Origin: Comamonas koreensis
GTDB taxonomy: Bacteria; Pseudomonadota; Gammaproteobacteria; Burkholderiales; Burkholderiaceae_C
Assembly (NCBI RefSeq): GCF_021026195.1
Contig: NZ_JAJNCT010000010.1
Span: 495,041 to 559,040 of the forward strand
Reading direction: 5' to 3'
Length of the DNA: 64,000 bases
Shown: positions 1-8,872 of the stretch, piece after piece
Position numbering within the stretch: position 1 is the first letter of the stretch
Layout of the letters: each line of letters opens with the position of its first letter
Notes under the pieces: generated by a model
Databases searched by the model: none
The model's input: the letters and a program-made list of their open reading frames with translations, nothing else
Told to the model about the DNA's origin: nothing
Position numbers and translations under genes: made by a program

Positions 1-122
1 GTGTGCTGGCGGCCATTGCGCAGGAGCGCCCCATCCCCGTGTACTTCATCGGCGTTGGCGAAAAGGTCGAAGACCTGGAGACCTTCAGCGCCAAGGAATT
101 CGCGCAGGCCCTGCTGGCCTGA
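1..122 (+). CDS. ftsY: FtsY C-terminal end, partial
   Basis: The last 39 codons of a gene that begins before the window, read in frame from position 3 to the TGA at 120-122. The tail contains IPVYFIGVGEKVEDLETF, followed by the F-x-A-x-x-F-x-x-A-L end typical of FtsY and other SRP-type GTPases. FtsY is the membrane-associated signal recognition particle receptor that docks ribosome-nascent chain complexes at the translocon. The G5-type motif is the only part visible here, so the assignment rests on this C-terminal signature. A strong terminator follows directly. Confidence 0.88.
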   Translation, partial: VLAAIAQERPIPVYFIGVGEKVEDLETFSAKEFAQALLA

Positions 123-147
123 GCGCCGCACCGGCCCTCCCCGAGCT

Positions 148-175
148 AGCCCCGCTCTGCCCAGCGGGGCTTTTT
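148..175 (+). terminator. Intrinsic terminator after ftsY
   Basis: A 9-bp perfect stem AGCCCCGCT / AGCGGGGCT with a 6-nt loop (CTGCCC) runs directly into five T residues. It lies 26 bp after the ftsY stop and before the next same-strand gene, so it should separate the two transcripts. Confidence 0.85.
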
Positions 176-274
176 CTGGGCCGCGTCATTGTAGTTTCAT
201 GCAATCTTGTTATTTTTTGCACTTCCTGGTGAAGACATGCTTTCACCACATTGGCCTTGAAGGCAGGAGGTTTC

Positions 275-3200
275 ATGAAAATAGCAAGCGTGCGGCAGTT
301 ATGTGCCGCCGGGCTCTGGGCCATCAGCGGGTTGGCGCTGGCCCAGACGGTGGTCTTTAGCGAGAACTTTGATGCAGCGGGCGCCGATGCGCCAGCCGGC
401 CTGGGCACGACAGCGCCCGCCGGCTGGAAGCTGCGGCTGGAGAATGCCGAGACAGTGGCCACCAGCGGCCGCTCGACCGCCGCCAAACTGCCCTGGCTGG
501 GCTGGAAGTTTGTGACGCCCAGCTACTGGACCACCCAGGTCTCGGGCGGTGAGCGTGCCAAGTTGACCAAGGCCAGCGGCAAGATCGCCGTGGCCGAATC
601 GGATGGCCTGCGGCCCACCAGCGGTCTGTACTTCAGCACCGTGATGGAAAGCCCCAGCATTGCGGTGCTGGGTGGCAGCAGCTACACGCTGGCCTTTCTC
701 AACCATTTCCAGATGGGCTCGACGAAGAAGGAAAGCATCAAGGTGGAGGCCGTCTTTGATGACAGTTCGGTCCAGACCCTGCTGCATGAGACCAGCGCCT
801 CGCGCCTGAACCTTAACGAGAACCTGGCCTTCAGCGCACCGGCCGGTGCCAAGAAGGTCAGCCTGCGCTTCAGCTACCTGAACACTGACAACAACTGGTA
901 CTGGGGCCTCGATGATGTGGTGCTGACGCAAGCCAGCAGCGAGCCGCCCAAGCCCTTTGACCCCGCCAAGCTGCCCAACACCGCCAACGCGCCCGCGCTG
1001 ACCGTCGGGCCCACGTTGCAAAACCCCGGCCCCGACCACATGGCCGTGATGCTCGAGACCAGCGAATCCGCACCCACCATCTGGTGGCGCCTGGCCGGCA
1101 GCACGGGGCCTTACACCTTGCTGCCCGCCAAGAACCCGGTCGGCGATTTTGCCGACAGCAACATCTTCTTTGCCGACATCACCGGTCTGCAATCGAACAC
1201 GCTCTATGAGTACGCGGTGGTGACAGGCACCAGCGCAGCACCCAAGCTGGCAGGCCCTTTCCAGTTCAAGACCTGGCCACGCGAGGGCGATGGCGTCACT
1301 GCCGCCAAGTTCGCCGTGGTCTCTGACACCCAGGATGGCCTGGCCAACCGCCTCAAGAACATCACCCAGGGCATCATCAACAACGACTGCGCAGGCGCGG
1401 CTGCCCAATGCGCGCAGAACCTGGCCGGCTTCATGGTGCCGGGTGACCTGGTCGGATCGGGCGGCACACGCAGCAACTGGAAGGACCAGTTCTTCGGACC
1501 GCTGGCCGCCATCACCGCTTACGTGCCGCTGATTCCCGCGCCAGGCAACCACGAATATTTTGGTGGAGAACAAGCCAGTGCCGGCGCTGAAAAGAGCTGG
1601 GCCAAGACCTACCGCAAATACTTCAACCGCATGCCTGCCAATGGCTCGGAGAAGCATCCGCTGCACTGGTACCAGCTGGACTACCTGGGCATGCGCATTG
1701 TCGGCAGCGACTTCAACCCCGCCTCGGCCATGCACAACACCGGGGGATGGAGCAGCTATGACAACGGCCGCGGGCTGTTCCGCGCCGACTACATGCAGGA
1801 GCACCTGGACTGGTTCAGCGGCCTGATGGCCCAGACCCGCGTGGACAAGAAGCCCTATATGGTGCTGCTCAACCACCACCCCTGCCTGAGCGAAAAATGG
1901 CGCCAGGGCGAGGTGATGGCCACCTGTGATTTCATTGCGCAGCTGGAAGACTATGGCCGCACGACCGGCGCGATCACCGCCAACCTCAACGGCCATGTGC
2001 ACTTCTATGAGCGCGGCAATTCGATGAACAGCCGCCACCTCTGGCTGAATGTGGCCTCGGGCAGCGGCGCACTGGAAGGCGCCAAGCAAGACGACGACAG
2101 CGATCTGGACGTGATCGCCAACACCAAACTCAGCTTTGGCTATGGCACCCTGGAAGCCAGCTTTGGCAGCGCTACCCCGGCCCTGACCTGGAAGCGCTAC
2201 GACCTGGGCGCCTCCACCACCAGCAACACGCCGGACGACAGCATCGCCATCACCAGCCAGGCCTGGTCCCTCAAGCCGGAGCTGGTCCAGGCCAAGCTGG
2301 GCCAGGTCGATCCAGCCCGTCTGCAGCTGGCCTACCGCCCAGTGGCCGGGTCAGCGCTCTACGAAGCGCAGTGGCAGGTCTCCAAGGACCCGCAATTTGC
2401 CGCCGGCCAGCCGGTCTACGACGTCTGGGGCAACGACACCCGCAGCGAAAACTGGACCTACCTGAACGGCGTGCGCACCAACACGCAAAAGGATGCCGAC
2501 ATCACCACCCTGCCGCTGGGCCAGCTGCTGGCTAACCCCCAGCGCATCTACCCCAATGTGGCGGCCAACACGGCACGCGGCAAGCTGACGGGCGCCATCA
2601 TTGCCGGCGGCAACAGCCTGCGCGACCGCTGGAGCTGCAGCTACAAGTGGGACGAGGACGGTGACAGCGGTGCCGAGCGCCAGGGCGGCCGCCAGTGCTA
2701 TGCGCAGCTGTTGCAGGCCGATGGCAGCAAAGGCTCGGCCTGGGACCCCTTCCAGGGCCAGCCAGCGCAGGTGCTGCAGCTGGGCCAGGATGAGCGCTGG
2801 TACTGGCGTGTGCGGGTGCGCGATACGCACCTGAACTGGTCCGGCTGGAGTGCCACCGGCTCCTTCGAGCTGGGCAACCCTGTGCCTGAGCCCGAGCCTC
2901 CCGTGCAGGACCTGATTGACACCGGCCTGCCCAGCCCCGGTAGCAACCTGCCTGCGATGAACCTGAACATCCAGGCCGCCACCCGCTGCGACCAGTCAAA
3001 CGCCAGCGTCAGCGCCGTGCCTGCCGGCCTGCTGCCCGCCGGCCTGCAAGCGGCTAGTGGCCTGCTGTCCTTCACGCTCTCGGGCTGCGACCATGCAGGC
3101 TTCAGCGCCCAGGTCCGCCTGGAGCTGCCCGCCGACCTGCCCGCCAACAGCCGGGTCATGAAGGTACACACCGCGAGCAACGGCCAGCGGACGGTCAGCG

Positions 3201-3445
3201 AGATCACCGGTGCCAGCATTGCCGGGGGCGTCGTCCGCTACACCATCACTGACGGTGGCCCGCTGGATGAAGACGGGGTGGTCAACGGCGCCATCGTCGA
3301 TCCGGTGCTGGTCGCTGTGCCTGCCGATGTGGTGGTGCCCCCGGTGCCTGCCGCCCAGCCGGTGCCCGCCAACCAGCCTCTGGCATTGCTGCTGGCATCA
3401 CTGCTGCTGATCGCAATGGCTGTGGCCGCAAGGCGCCACCGCTGA
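275..3445 (+). CDS. Secreted/anchored calcineurin-like metallophosphoesterase
   Basis: A 1056-residue exported protein. Residues 1-23 form a signal peptide ending ALA; the ATG at 275 is preferred over an in-frame ATG at 251 because GGAGG lies just upstream of it. Residues about 25-225 look like a beta-sandwich, about 245-340 like the Fn3-type N-domain of purple acid phosphatases, and about 350-600 carry the metallophosphatase motifs in order: SDTQDG, GDLVG, GNHE, NHHP and GHVH. The Thr/Gln after the first Asp is as in related lineages. A further domain (about 680-880) and a Ser/Ala/Pro-rich stretch follow. The last 30 residues are VPANQP, a hydrophobic segment, then ARRHR, resembling an IPTL-CTERM/PEP-CTERM-like sorting tail. 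It probably hydrolyses phosphoesters outside the inner membrane. Substrate unknown. Confidence 0.82.
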   Translation: MKIASVRQLCAAGLWAISGLALAQTVVFSENFDAAGADAPAGLGTTAPAGWKLRLENAETVATSGRSTAAKLPWLGWKFVTPSYWTTQVSGGERAKLTKASGKIAVAESDGLRPTSGLYFSTVMESPSIAVLGGSSYTLAFLNHFQMGSTKKESIKVEAVFDDSSVQTLLHETSASRLNLNENLAFSAPAGAKKVSLRFSYLNTDNNWYWGLDDVVLTQASSEPPKPFDPAKLPNTANAPALTVGPTLQNPGPDHMAVMLETSESAPTIWWRLAGSTGPYTLLPAKNPVGDFADSNIFFADITGLQSNTLYEYAVVTGTSAAPKLAGPFQFKTWPREGDGVTAAKFAVVSDTQDGLANRLKNITQGIINNDCAGAAAQCAQNLAGFMVPGDLVGSGGTRSNWKDQFFGPLAAITAYVPLIPAPGNHEYFGGEQASAGAEKSWAKTYRKYFNRMPANGSEKHPLHWYQLDYLGMRIVGSDFNPASAMHNTGGWSSYDNGRGLFRADYMQEHLDWFSGLMAQTRVDKKPYMVLLNHHPCLSEKWRQGEVMATCDFIAQLEDYGRTTGAITANLNGHVHFYERGNSMNSRHLWLNVASGSGALEGAKQDDDSDLDVIANTKLSFGYGTLEASFGSATPALTWKRYDLGASTTSNTPDDSIAITSQAWSLKPELVQAKLGQVDPARLQLAYRPVAGSALYEAQWQVSKDPQFAAGQPVYDVWGNDTRSENWTYLNGVRTNTQKDADITTLPLGQLLANPQRIYPNVAANTARGKLTGAIIAGGNSLRDRWSCSYKWDEDGDSGAERQGGRQCYAQLLQADGSKGSAWDPFQGQPAQVLQLGQDERWYWRVRVRDTHLNWSGWSATGSFELGNPVPEPEPPVQDLIDTGLPSPGSNLPAMNLNIQAATRCDQSNASVSAVPAGLLPAGLQAASGLLSFTLSGCDHAGFSAQVRLELPADLPANSRVMKVHTASNGQRTVSEITGASIAGGVVRYTITDGGPLDEDGVVNGAIVDPVLVAVPADVVVPPVPAAQPVPANQPLALLLASLLLIAMAVAARRHR

Positions 3446-3539
3446 ACGGCCCACCGGCCCCAGCACGTATCTGCCGGGGCCGGTGTTGCAAAATAGCGCG
3501 GGCTGCCCGAGCAGCCTGCCCCCCGAAGGAAACACATCC

Positions 3540-4319
3540 ATGCTGCAAGAAGACCGCTTCGTCCGCATCCAATCGCTGCTCGCCTCGATCGACCGGCTCA
3601 GCACCGAAAGACTCATTCAGGACATGCAGGTCTCGCGCGAAACCGTGCGCCAGGACTTGCTGGCGCTCGAGTCCATGGGCCTGGTGCGGCGCGTGCATGG
3701 CGGCGTCGCCCGCGTCACACAGGACGAGCCCCCGTTTGTGCAGCGCCAGGCGTTGCGCGTGGCAGAAAAACGCGCGATTGCGAAGGCGGCAGTCAAACGC
3801 CTGCAGCCGGGGCAGATGGTGTTTATCGATGCCGGCACCACGACCGCCATCCTGGCCGAAGAACTCAGCCTGATCAGCCGCCTGGTTGTAGTCACCAACT
3901 CCATCACGGTCGCCCTCAAGCTCGCTGGCACCCAAGCCACGGCCGGCAGCGCCAGCAGCATGCGCGTGGTGCTGCTGGGCGGCGATACCAACCCGGAAAT
4001 TCCTTGTACCTATGGACCGGTCACCCTCAACGAGATCCGCCGCTACCGCGCCGATGTCACCCTGCTCTCGCCCGTGGCCATCAGCGCGCAGGATGGCGTG
4101 ACCTTTGGCAATGAGCATGAGGCCAGCCTGGCCACGGCCATGGCCGAGCAGTCATCGTCCCTGGTCGTTCTGGCCGACTACAGCAAGATAGGACTTCGCA
4201 GCCGCTATGCGGTGGCCTGCCCACCCAGCCAGCAGACCCTGGTCACCAATGCCCATGCGGCCAACACCGAGGCCTTGGAAGCGCTGAACGCCCAAGGCGT
4301 GGCGGTCATCCCCGTCTGA
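3540..4319 (+). CDS. DeoR-family transcriptional regulator
   Basis: A 259-residue DeoR-type repressor. Residues about 4-60 form the winged helix-turn-helix (RFVRIQSLLASIDRLSTERL, then VSRETVRQDLLALESMGLVRR), followed by the HGG turn typical of the family. Residues 75-250 form the DeoR sensor domain, with FIDAGTTTAILAEEL as the sugar-phosphate-binding segment and VVLADYSKIG near the end. The ATG at 3540 is chosen because GAAGGA lies about 10 bases upstream; an upstream GTG at 3483 has no such site. Members usually respond to phosphorylated sugars. No sugar operon is adjacent, so the target is unknown. Confidence 0.88.
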   Translation: MLQEDRFVRIQSLLASIDRLSTERLIQDMQVSRETVRQDLLALESMGLVRRVHGGVARVTQDEPPFVQRQALRVAEKRAIAKAAVKRLQPGQMVFIDAGTTTAILAEELSLISRLVVVTNSITVALKLAGTQATAGSASSMRVVLLGGDTNPEIPCTYGPVTLNEIRRYRADVTLLSPVAISAQDGVTFGNEHEASLATAMAEQSSSLVVLADYSKIGLRSRYAVACPPSQQTLVTNAHAANTEALEALNAQGVAVIPV

Positions 4320-4325
4320 TGGCAT

Positions 4326-4688
4326 TCAGGCCTGCAGTGCCGGGCCGACCTCGCCCGCCACCCAGGCCGCATACGCCGGGCTGGCTGCCGTCTCGCCCCA
4401 GAGCCACTGCGGCAAGGCATAGGGGTGCAGCGGCAGCAGCAAACGCTGCAAAGCGGGCAGACTTTGGGGCGTGGTCTTCCAGGTGATGCGCCATTCATCC
4501 GCCTGCTGCAACTGACCGTCCCACCAATAGTGCGAATGGATTTTCTCGACCTGGGCGCAGGCGGCCAGGCGGGCCTGTACGCCTGCCTGGGCCAGTGCTT
4601 GTGCTGCCGATTCGCTGTCCACCGTCGTGCTGGCCCATGCCACCAGGCAGAGGCCGCTAGCGCCGGGGTCCATGGCCAAGGGGTGCAT
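4326..4688 (-). CDS. cutA: Divalent-cation tolerance protein CutA
   Basis: A 120-residue protein with the CutA fold signature: an N-terminal LVAWASTTVDSESAAQALAQ strand-helix, LAACAQVEKIHSHYWWDGQL with the conserved Cys and the Y-x-W-x-G-x-L motif, and EWRITWKTT. CutA forms trimers and has been linked to copper tolerance, although its molecular role is unsettled. Of two adjacent ATG codons the inner one (4688) sits 7 bases from GGAG and is preferred over 4691. It converges on the DeoR gene with a 6-bp gap and no obvious terminator. Confidence 0.88.
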   Translation of the reverse strand: MHPLAMDPGASGLCLVAWASTTVDSESAAQALAQAGVQARLAACAQVEKIHSHYWWDGQLQQADEWRITWKTTPQSLPALQRLLLPLHPYALPQWLWGETAASPAYAAWVAGEVGPALQA

Positions 4689-4691
4689 CAT

Positions 4692-5055
4692 TCAACTCCA
4701 TGATTTGTATCAAACAGGCTGCGCTTTGGATGCCGCTTCACAGCCCCCAAACCACTGAGAATATATCCAGATTTTTTAGGCTTCGGTATGGAACTTATCC
4801 ACAGACCGAGCACTCCAACTGCGCTGAAGGCGGAAAGGGCTGTCAGACAGCGCCCCGCCAGCCGCTATGGCCCCGATAAAGAAATGTGAATAGCATCAAA
4901 ATCAGTAGCAAGCTATTCTTTATCAACGCCAATCCCAGCCATTCTTAGTTGAGACTTAAACCCGAGATTACCGCACCGCAGCATGGGAACTCCCACAGCA
5001 TCAAGGGACTCCTACCGGTGTTACTATGTATTGCATAGACGAAAGGACTTCTAGC
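4692..5055. other. Divergent cutA/rpoH intergenic region
   Basis: About 360 bases with no supported gene. It must hold the promoters of cutA and rpoH. I could not assign convincing -35/-10 or heat-shock boxes. The only structured element is the 31-bp repeat at 4888-4918. The last 30 bases contain an in-frame ATG (5026) that I reject as the rpoH start. Confidence 0.6.
4888..4918. repeat. Short interspersed palindromic repeat (comamonad type)
   Basis: GAATAGC and GCTATTC bracket an A-rich centre containing AGTAGCAAG. Similar AT-rich sequences built around ATAGC...GCTAT occur in this window at 32061-32102 and 46337-46359. The copies are degenerate, so membership in one family is a judgement by eye. 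Confidence 0.45.
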
Positions 5056-6003
5056 GTGACAACTCATTCTGGAGCCGCCACCATTTCTACCGCATTGGCT
5101 CCTGCAAACCCATGGTCGTTGGTACCACCCCTGGGCAATCTGGACGCGTACATCACTGCGGTCAATCGCATCCCCATGCTCACCCCCGAGGAAGAGCTGG
5201 GCTATGCGAAAAAACTCAAGGAAAACGGTGATGTCGAGGCCGCTGGCCGCTTGGTGCTGTCGCACCTGCGCCTGGTGGTATCCATTGCCCGCCAGTACAT
5301 GGGCTACGGTCTGCCGCACGGCGATCTGATCCAGGAAGGCAATGTCGGTCTGATGAAGGCCGTCAAGCGCTTTGACCCGGACCAGGGCGTGCGTCTAGTC
5401 AGCTACGCCATGCACTGGATCAAGGCCGAGATCCACGAATACATCCTGAAGAACTGGCGCATGGTCAAGGTGGCCACCACCAAGAGCCAGCGCAAGCTGT
5501 TCTTCAACCTGCGCTCGATGAAGCAGGGCTTCAAGGCAGAAGCGGGCATGGAAGACGGCGCGATGCAGCGCGAGACGCTCTCCGAGAGCGAAATCGACGC
5601 GATGGCCGCGCATCTGAATGTCAAGCGCGAAGACGTAATCGAGATGGAAACGCGTTTGTCGGGCGGCGATGTGCTGCTCGATCCGAGCCCCTCCGATGAC
5701 GGCGAGCAAGCCTATGGCCCCATCGCTTATCTGGCCGATGCATCGCATGAGCCCACCGCGATGATCGAATCGCGCCAGCGCGATTACCTGGCCACCGATG
5801 GTATCCAGGAGGCCCTGGCCACCCTGGACGAGCGCAGCCGCCACATTGTGGAAGAGCGCTGGCTCAAGGTGAACGACGATGGCTCGGGCGGCATGACCTT
5901 GCATGACCTGGCTGCGGTGTATGGCGTCAGCGCCGAGCGGATTCGCCAAATCGAATCGGCAGCGATGAAGAAAATGCGCAAGGCCCTGGCCGAATATGCC
6001 TAA
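5056..6003 (+). CDS. rpoH: RNA polymerase heat-shock sigma factor RpoH (sigma-32)
   Basis: A 315-residue sigma factor directing transcription of chaperone and protease genes. Region 1.2/2 is seen in GNLDAYITAVNRIPMLTPEE and LSHLRLVVSIARQYMGYGLP; region 2.4 contains QGVRLVSYAMHWIKAEIHEY. The RpoH box follows (VKVATTKSQRKLFFNLR). Region 4.2 is near the end (LAAVYGVSAERIRQIESAAM). I choose the GTG at 5056 because GAAAGGA lies 8 bases upstream; the ATG at 5026 has no Shine-Dalgarno. At 315 residues it is longer than E. coli RpoH (284), mainly from an N-terminal extension and an insertion around residues 215-235. A terminator follows. Confidence 0.95.
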   Translation: MTTHSGAATISTALAPANPWSLVPPLGNLDAYITAVNRIPMLTPEEELGYAKKLKENGDVEAAGRLVLSHLRLVVSIARQYMGYGLPHGDLIQEGNVGLMKAVKRFDPDQGVRLVSYAMHWIKAEIHEYILKNWRMVKVATTKSQRKLFFNLRSMKQGFKAEAGMEDGAMQRETLSESEIDAMAAHLNVKREDVIEMETRLSGGDVLLDPSPSDDGEQAYGPIAYLADASHEPTAMIESRQRDYLATDGIQEALATLDERSRHIVEERWLKVNDDGSGGMTLHDLAAVYGVSAERIRQIESAAMKKMRKALAEYA

Positions 6004-6059
6004 GCCGCACACGGTGCTCTGCCTTCGCATCACATAGAGCCATTGCAATTGGTGATAAT

Positions 6060-6096
6060 AAAAGCGTATGGGTCGCAAGACCTGTACGCTTTTTTT
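6060..6096 (+). terminator. Intrinsic terminator after rpoH
   Basis: The outer stem AAAAGCGTA / TACGCTTTT encloses an inner GGTC-GCAA-GACC hairpin with a GNRA-type tetraloop, and the 3' arm continues into seven T residues. It lies 57 bases after the rpoH stop. Confidence 0.85.
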
Positions 6097-6175
6097 ATGG
6101 CCCGTATGAGCCCGGCGGACGTACAGACGGATAAACCTCCACCCATGCGGGCAGCCATGCGAATCTGGAGCTCTT

Positions 6176-7147
6176 ATGCATTTTTCCCTGTCCCGCCGCT
6201 GTTTGGTGGCAGCCACTTTGGTCACCCTCGCCAGCACTGGCGCCCTGGCTGCGGACAACTGGCCCAGCAAACCCCTGCACCTGATCGTGGGCTTTCCGGC
6301 CGGCTCCTCCCCTGACCTGACCGCCCGCGCACTGGCCGAGCCCTTGGAAAAAGCACTGGGCCAACCGATCATCGTCGAAAACAAGGTCGGGGCCGGTGGC
6401 AATATCGCCGCCGAATATGTAGCGCGCGCGACCGATGGCTACACTTTCAGCGTGATGATCAACGGCAATATGACGATTGCCAAGCTGCTCAATCCGTCGA
6501 TCCGCTATGACCCGCTGACCGATCTGCAGCCTGTCGGCCTGATTGGCGTGGCTCCGCTGGTGCTGGTGGCGCCGGCCAAAGCCCCTGAGGGCAAGGCCTT
6601 CTTCGAGGCCGCCACCCAGGCGGGCAGCAGCTGGAGCTATGGCTCGCCGGGTGTGGGCACCATCGGCCACCTGGGCATGGAGCTGCTCAAGAGCCGCGCC
6701 AAGATCAAGCCCGAGCACATCCCCTACCCTGGCTATCCGCAGGTGTTCAATGGCATCCAGGGCGGCGACCTGCAGCTGTCGATGCTGCCACCGGCGCTGG
6801 CGATGAACCAGATCCAGGCCGGCAAGCTGCGCGGCATCGGTGTGAGCTCGGCCGCCCGCAGTCCGCTGGCCCCCGGCCTGCCCAGCCTCAAGGAGCTGGG
6901 CATTGCCAACTACGACATGGAAATTTGGAACGCCGTGGCAGCGCCCAAGGCCATGCCCAAGGCCCATGTCGACAAGCTGGCCGCCGCCGTGGGCGAGATC
7001 GTGCGCAGCCCCGAGATGCGCCAGAAGCTGGCCCTGCAGGGCTGGCAGGCCGTGGGCAGCTCGCCCGAAGGCCTGAAGAACCGCATTGATGCCGATGTGA
7101 AGGCGCTGGGCGCCATCATCAAAGAGCAGAACATCCGCGCGCAATGA
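6176..7147 (+). CDS. Bug/TctC-family periplasmic substrate-binding protein
   Basis: A 323-residue exported receptor. Residues 1-25 are a signal peptide (RRCLVAATLVTLASTGALA). The mature part opens with WPSKPLHLIVGFPAGSSPDL, the Bug-family N-terminal signature that contacts a ligand carboxylate, and continues with IIVENKVGAGGNIAAEYVA and GSPGVGTIGHLGMELL. Family members bind carboxylates and aromatic acids for tripartite tricarboxylate transporters, but no TctA/TctB membrane genes are nearby, as is usual for orphan Bug proteins. GGAG precedes the ATG. Its stop overlaps the start of the next gene (ATGA, 7144-7147), suggesting translational coupling to the hydroxylase. Confidence 0.93.
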   Translation: MHFSLSRRCLVAATLVTLASTGALAADNWPSKPLHLIVGFPAGSSPDLTARALAEPLEKALGQPIIVENKVGAGGNIAAEYVARATDGYTFSVMINGNMTIAKLLNPSIRYDPLTDLQPVGLIGVAPLVLVAPAKAPEGKAFFEAATQAGSSWSYGSPGVGTIGHLGMELLKSRAKIKPEHIPYPGYPQVFNGIQGGDLQLSMLPPALAMNQIQAGKLRGIGVSSAARSPLAPGLPSLKELGIANYDMEIWNAVAAPKAMPKAHVDKLAAAVGEIVRSPEMRQKLALQGWQAVGSSPEGLKNRIDADVKALGAIIKEQNIRAQ

Positions 7148-7899
7148 CGGCCGCCCAAGTCTTCTCCGATCTCAGCGCCTGGCAGGTGATGGCCTGGGGC
7201 CTCGTGTTCTTCAGCGCGCTGTACCTGATCGGAGGGCTGGGCATGACGGCGCTCACCCGCTTTCTGCAAAAGCGCGGCATCGGCCGGGTGCTCGATACCC
7301 GGCCGCTCAAGCCTGACCAACTGCAGCGCGAGTGGCGCCAGTCCTTTCACTCCATCCTGGTGTTTGGCCTGGGCATGGTCGTGCCCTGGGGCTTTGTTCA
7401 GCTGGGCTGGGCGCATTTCGCCATCGCCCCCAGCGGCTGGCAGATCGCCATCGAGATCTGGGTGCTGCTGATCTGGAACGATGTGCACTTCTGGATCAAC
7501 CACCGCCTGCTGCACACGCGCTGGTTCAAGCGCTTCCATGGTGACCACCACCGCTCGGTCGTCGTCACACCGTGGTCGACCTACAGCTTCCACCCGATCG
7601 AGGCGATGATGCTGGGCAATGTGATCCTGCTGCCGATGGTGCTGCATGACTTTGCGTTCTGGTCACTCGCTTCGGTGCCGGTGTTCAGCATCTTCCTCAA
7701 CGCGGTCGGCCATGCCAATTACGACTTCTTCCCACTTGTGGGGCCCCGCCACCCGCTGGCTGCCAGCCGCCGCCACCACCTGCACCATGCCCGGCCGGCC
7801 GGCAACTACGGCTTTGCGCTGGCCTTCATGGACCGCCTGATGCGTAGCGAGGCAGACCCGCTGCCGCCGCGCCCAGCCCCCGGGCGCCCCGCTGCTTGA
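7144..7899 (+). CDS. Sterol desaturase/fatty acid hydroxylase-family membrane protein
   Basis: A 251-residue integral membrane protein with an N-terminal membrane segment (about 10-38) and further ones near 65-95 and 150-185. The histidine clusters of the fatty acid hydroxylase superfamily are present: HFWINHRLLH (about 116-125), FHGDHHRSV (about 131-138), and C-terminally HANYDFFP and SRRHHLHH. These ligate a di-iron centre that hydroxylates or desaturates lipid C-H bonds. It is translationally coupled to the upstream Bug receptor and lies 10 bp before a second desaturase. Substrate unknown. The family call is firm; the reaction is not. Confidence 0.9.
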   Translation: MTAAQVFSDLSAWQVMAWGLVFFSALYLIGGLGMTALTRFLQKRGIGRVLDTRPLKPDQLQREWRQSFHSILVFGLGMVVPWGFVQLGWAHFAIAPSGWQIAIEIWVLLIWNDVHFWINHRLLHTRWFKRFHGDHHRSVVVTPWSTYSFHPIEAMMLGNVILLPMVLHDFAFWSLASVPVFSIFLNAVGHANYDFFPLVGPRHPLAASRRHHLHHARPAGNYGFALAFMDRLMRSEADPLPPRPAPGRPAA

Positions 7900-7909
7900 C
7901 CCGGTTGGC

Positions 7910-8866
7910 ATGACCCCCGACAACAGCCCGCCCCTGCCCGCCACCGCCTCCCGCAAGCTGCCCCGGCTGCGCCATTGGCGTGACTGGCAATCGCTGCTCT
8001 ACATGCTGGCGCTGCCACTGATCGCCGCCTGGCAATGGCAGCATGGCCTGGTCTGGTGGCTCTATTTGGTCGCGCTGTTTCTGACTCTGGGCATCGGCGT
8101 CATCCACCATAACCACACGCATCTGCGCATGTGGACCGGGCCACACAGCCGCTGGCCCAACCGTGCCACCGACTATGCACTGACCCTGCTGCAGGGCCAT
8201 CCCACCTTTGTATTCTGGCCCGCCCATGTGGCCAACCACCACCGCTACAAACATGGCGAGCAGGACATCGCCCGCACCTACCGCTTTGGCGGTGATACCA
8301 ACCACCTCTGGGGTTACCTGGTCCATCCGCTCCAGGCTGCCTGGGTGTTGTATCCGCTGTTCATCCGCTGGCTCCGTGGCCTGCGCCAACGGCATCCGGG
8401 CGCGTTTCGCTACTGCATGGGCCAGTACGCGCTGTGGCTGGGCAGCTGGGCGGGGCTGCTGGTGCTGGACTGGAAAAAGGCGCTGCTCTTTGTCATCCTG
8501 CCCCAGCTCCATGGCCTGCACTGGCTGCTGGCCACCAACTACCTGCAACATGCCCATGCCGATGGACGCAAGCCCCCCAAGCCGGAAAACGATACCGGCA
8601 GTGGCATGCTGAACTACGCACGCAATTTCGAGGGCATGGTCAACCCCCTGCTCTTTAATATTGGCCTGCACACCGCCCACCATGAATGCCCGCATGCACA
8701 CTGGTCCGCGTTGACCCGCCTGCATGCCGATGAATACCGACACCGGGTCCACCCGGTGCTCAACGAGGCAGGCCTGTTGCCGTATATGGCGCGGGTCTTT
8801 GTAGGAGGGTTGGTGCGCCGATCGGCCCGCAGCCGGTCGCTGATGCCGCCTATGGAGAAAAACTAG
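7910..8866 (+). CDS. Membrane fatty acid desaturase-family protein
   Basis: A 318-residue membrane protein with three histidine boxes of the acyl-lipid desaturase superfamily: HHNHTH (about 65-70), HVANHHRYKH (about 105-114) and HTAHHECPH (about 261-269), plus hydrophobic segments near 30-65 and 175-215. Such proteins use a di-iron centre and oxygen to introduce double bonds into acyl chains. The gene follows the hydroxylase by 10 bp and precedes the ketosynthase fusion by 6 bp, so the three are almost certainly co-transcribed. The stop is TAG. Whether the substrate is phospholipid, free acid or an ACP-bound chain cannot be told. Confidence 0.9.
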   Translation: MTPDNSPPLPATASRKLPRLRHWRDWQSLLYMLALPLIAAWQWQHGLVWWLYLVALFLTLGIGVIHHNHTHLRMWTGPHSRWPNRATDYALTLLQGHPTFVFWPAHVANHHRYKHGEQDIARTYRFGGDTNHLWGYLVHPLQAAWVLYPLFIRWLRGLRQRHPGAFRYCMGQYALWLGSWAGLLVLDWKKALLFVILPQLHGLHWLLATNYLQHAHADGRKPPKPENDTGSGMLNYARNFEGMVNPLLFNIGLHTAHHECPHAHWSALTRLHADEYRHRVHPVLNEAGLLPYMARVFVGGLVRRSARSRSLMPPMEKN

Positions 8867-8872
8867 TCATCT

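Noticed and set aside
5026..5055. ATG at 5026 as the start of rpoH
   Set aside because: There is no ribosome site upstream, while the GTG at 5056 has GAAAGGA at good spacing.
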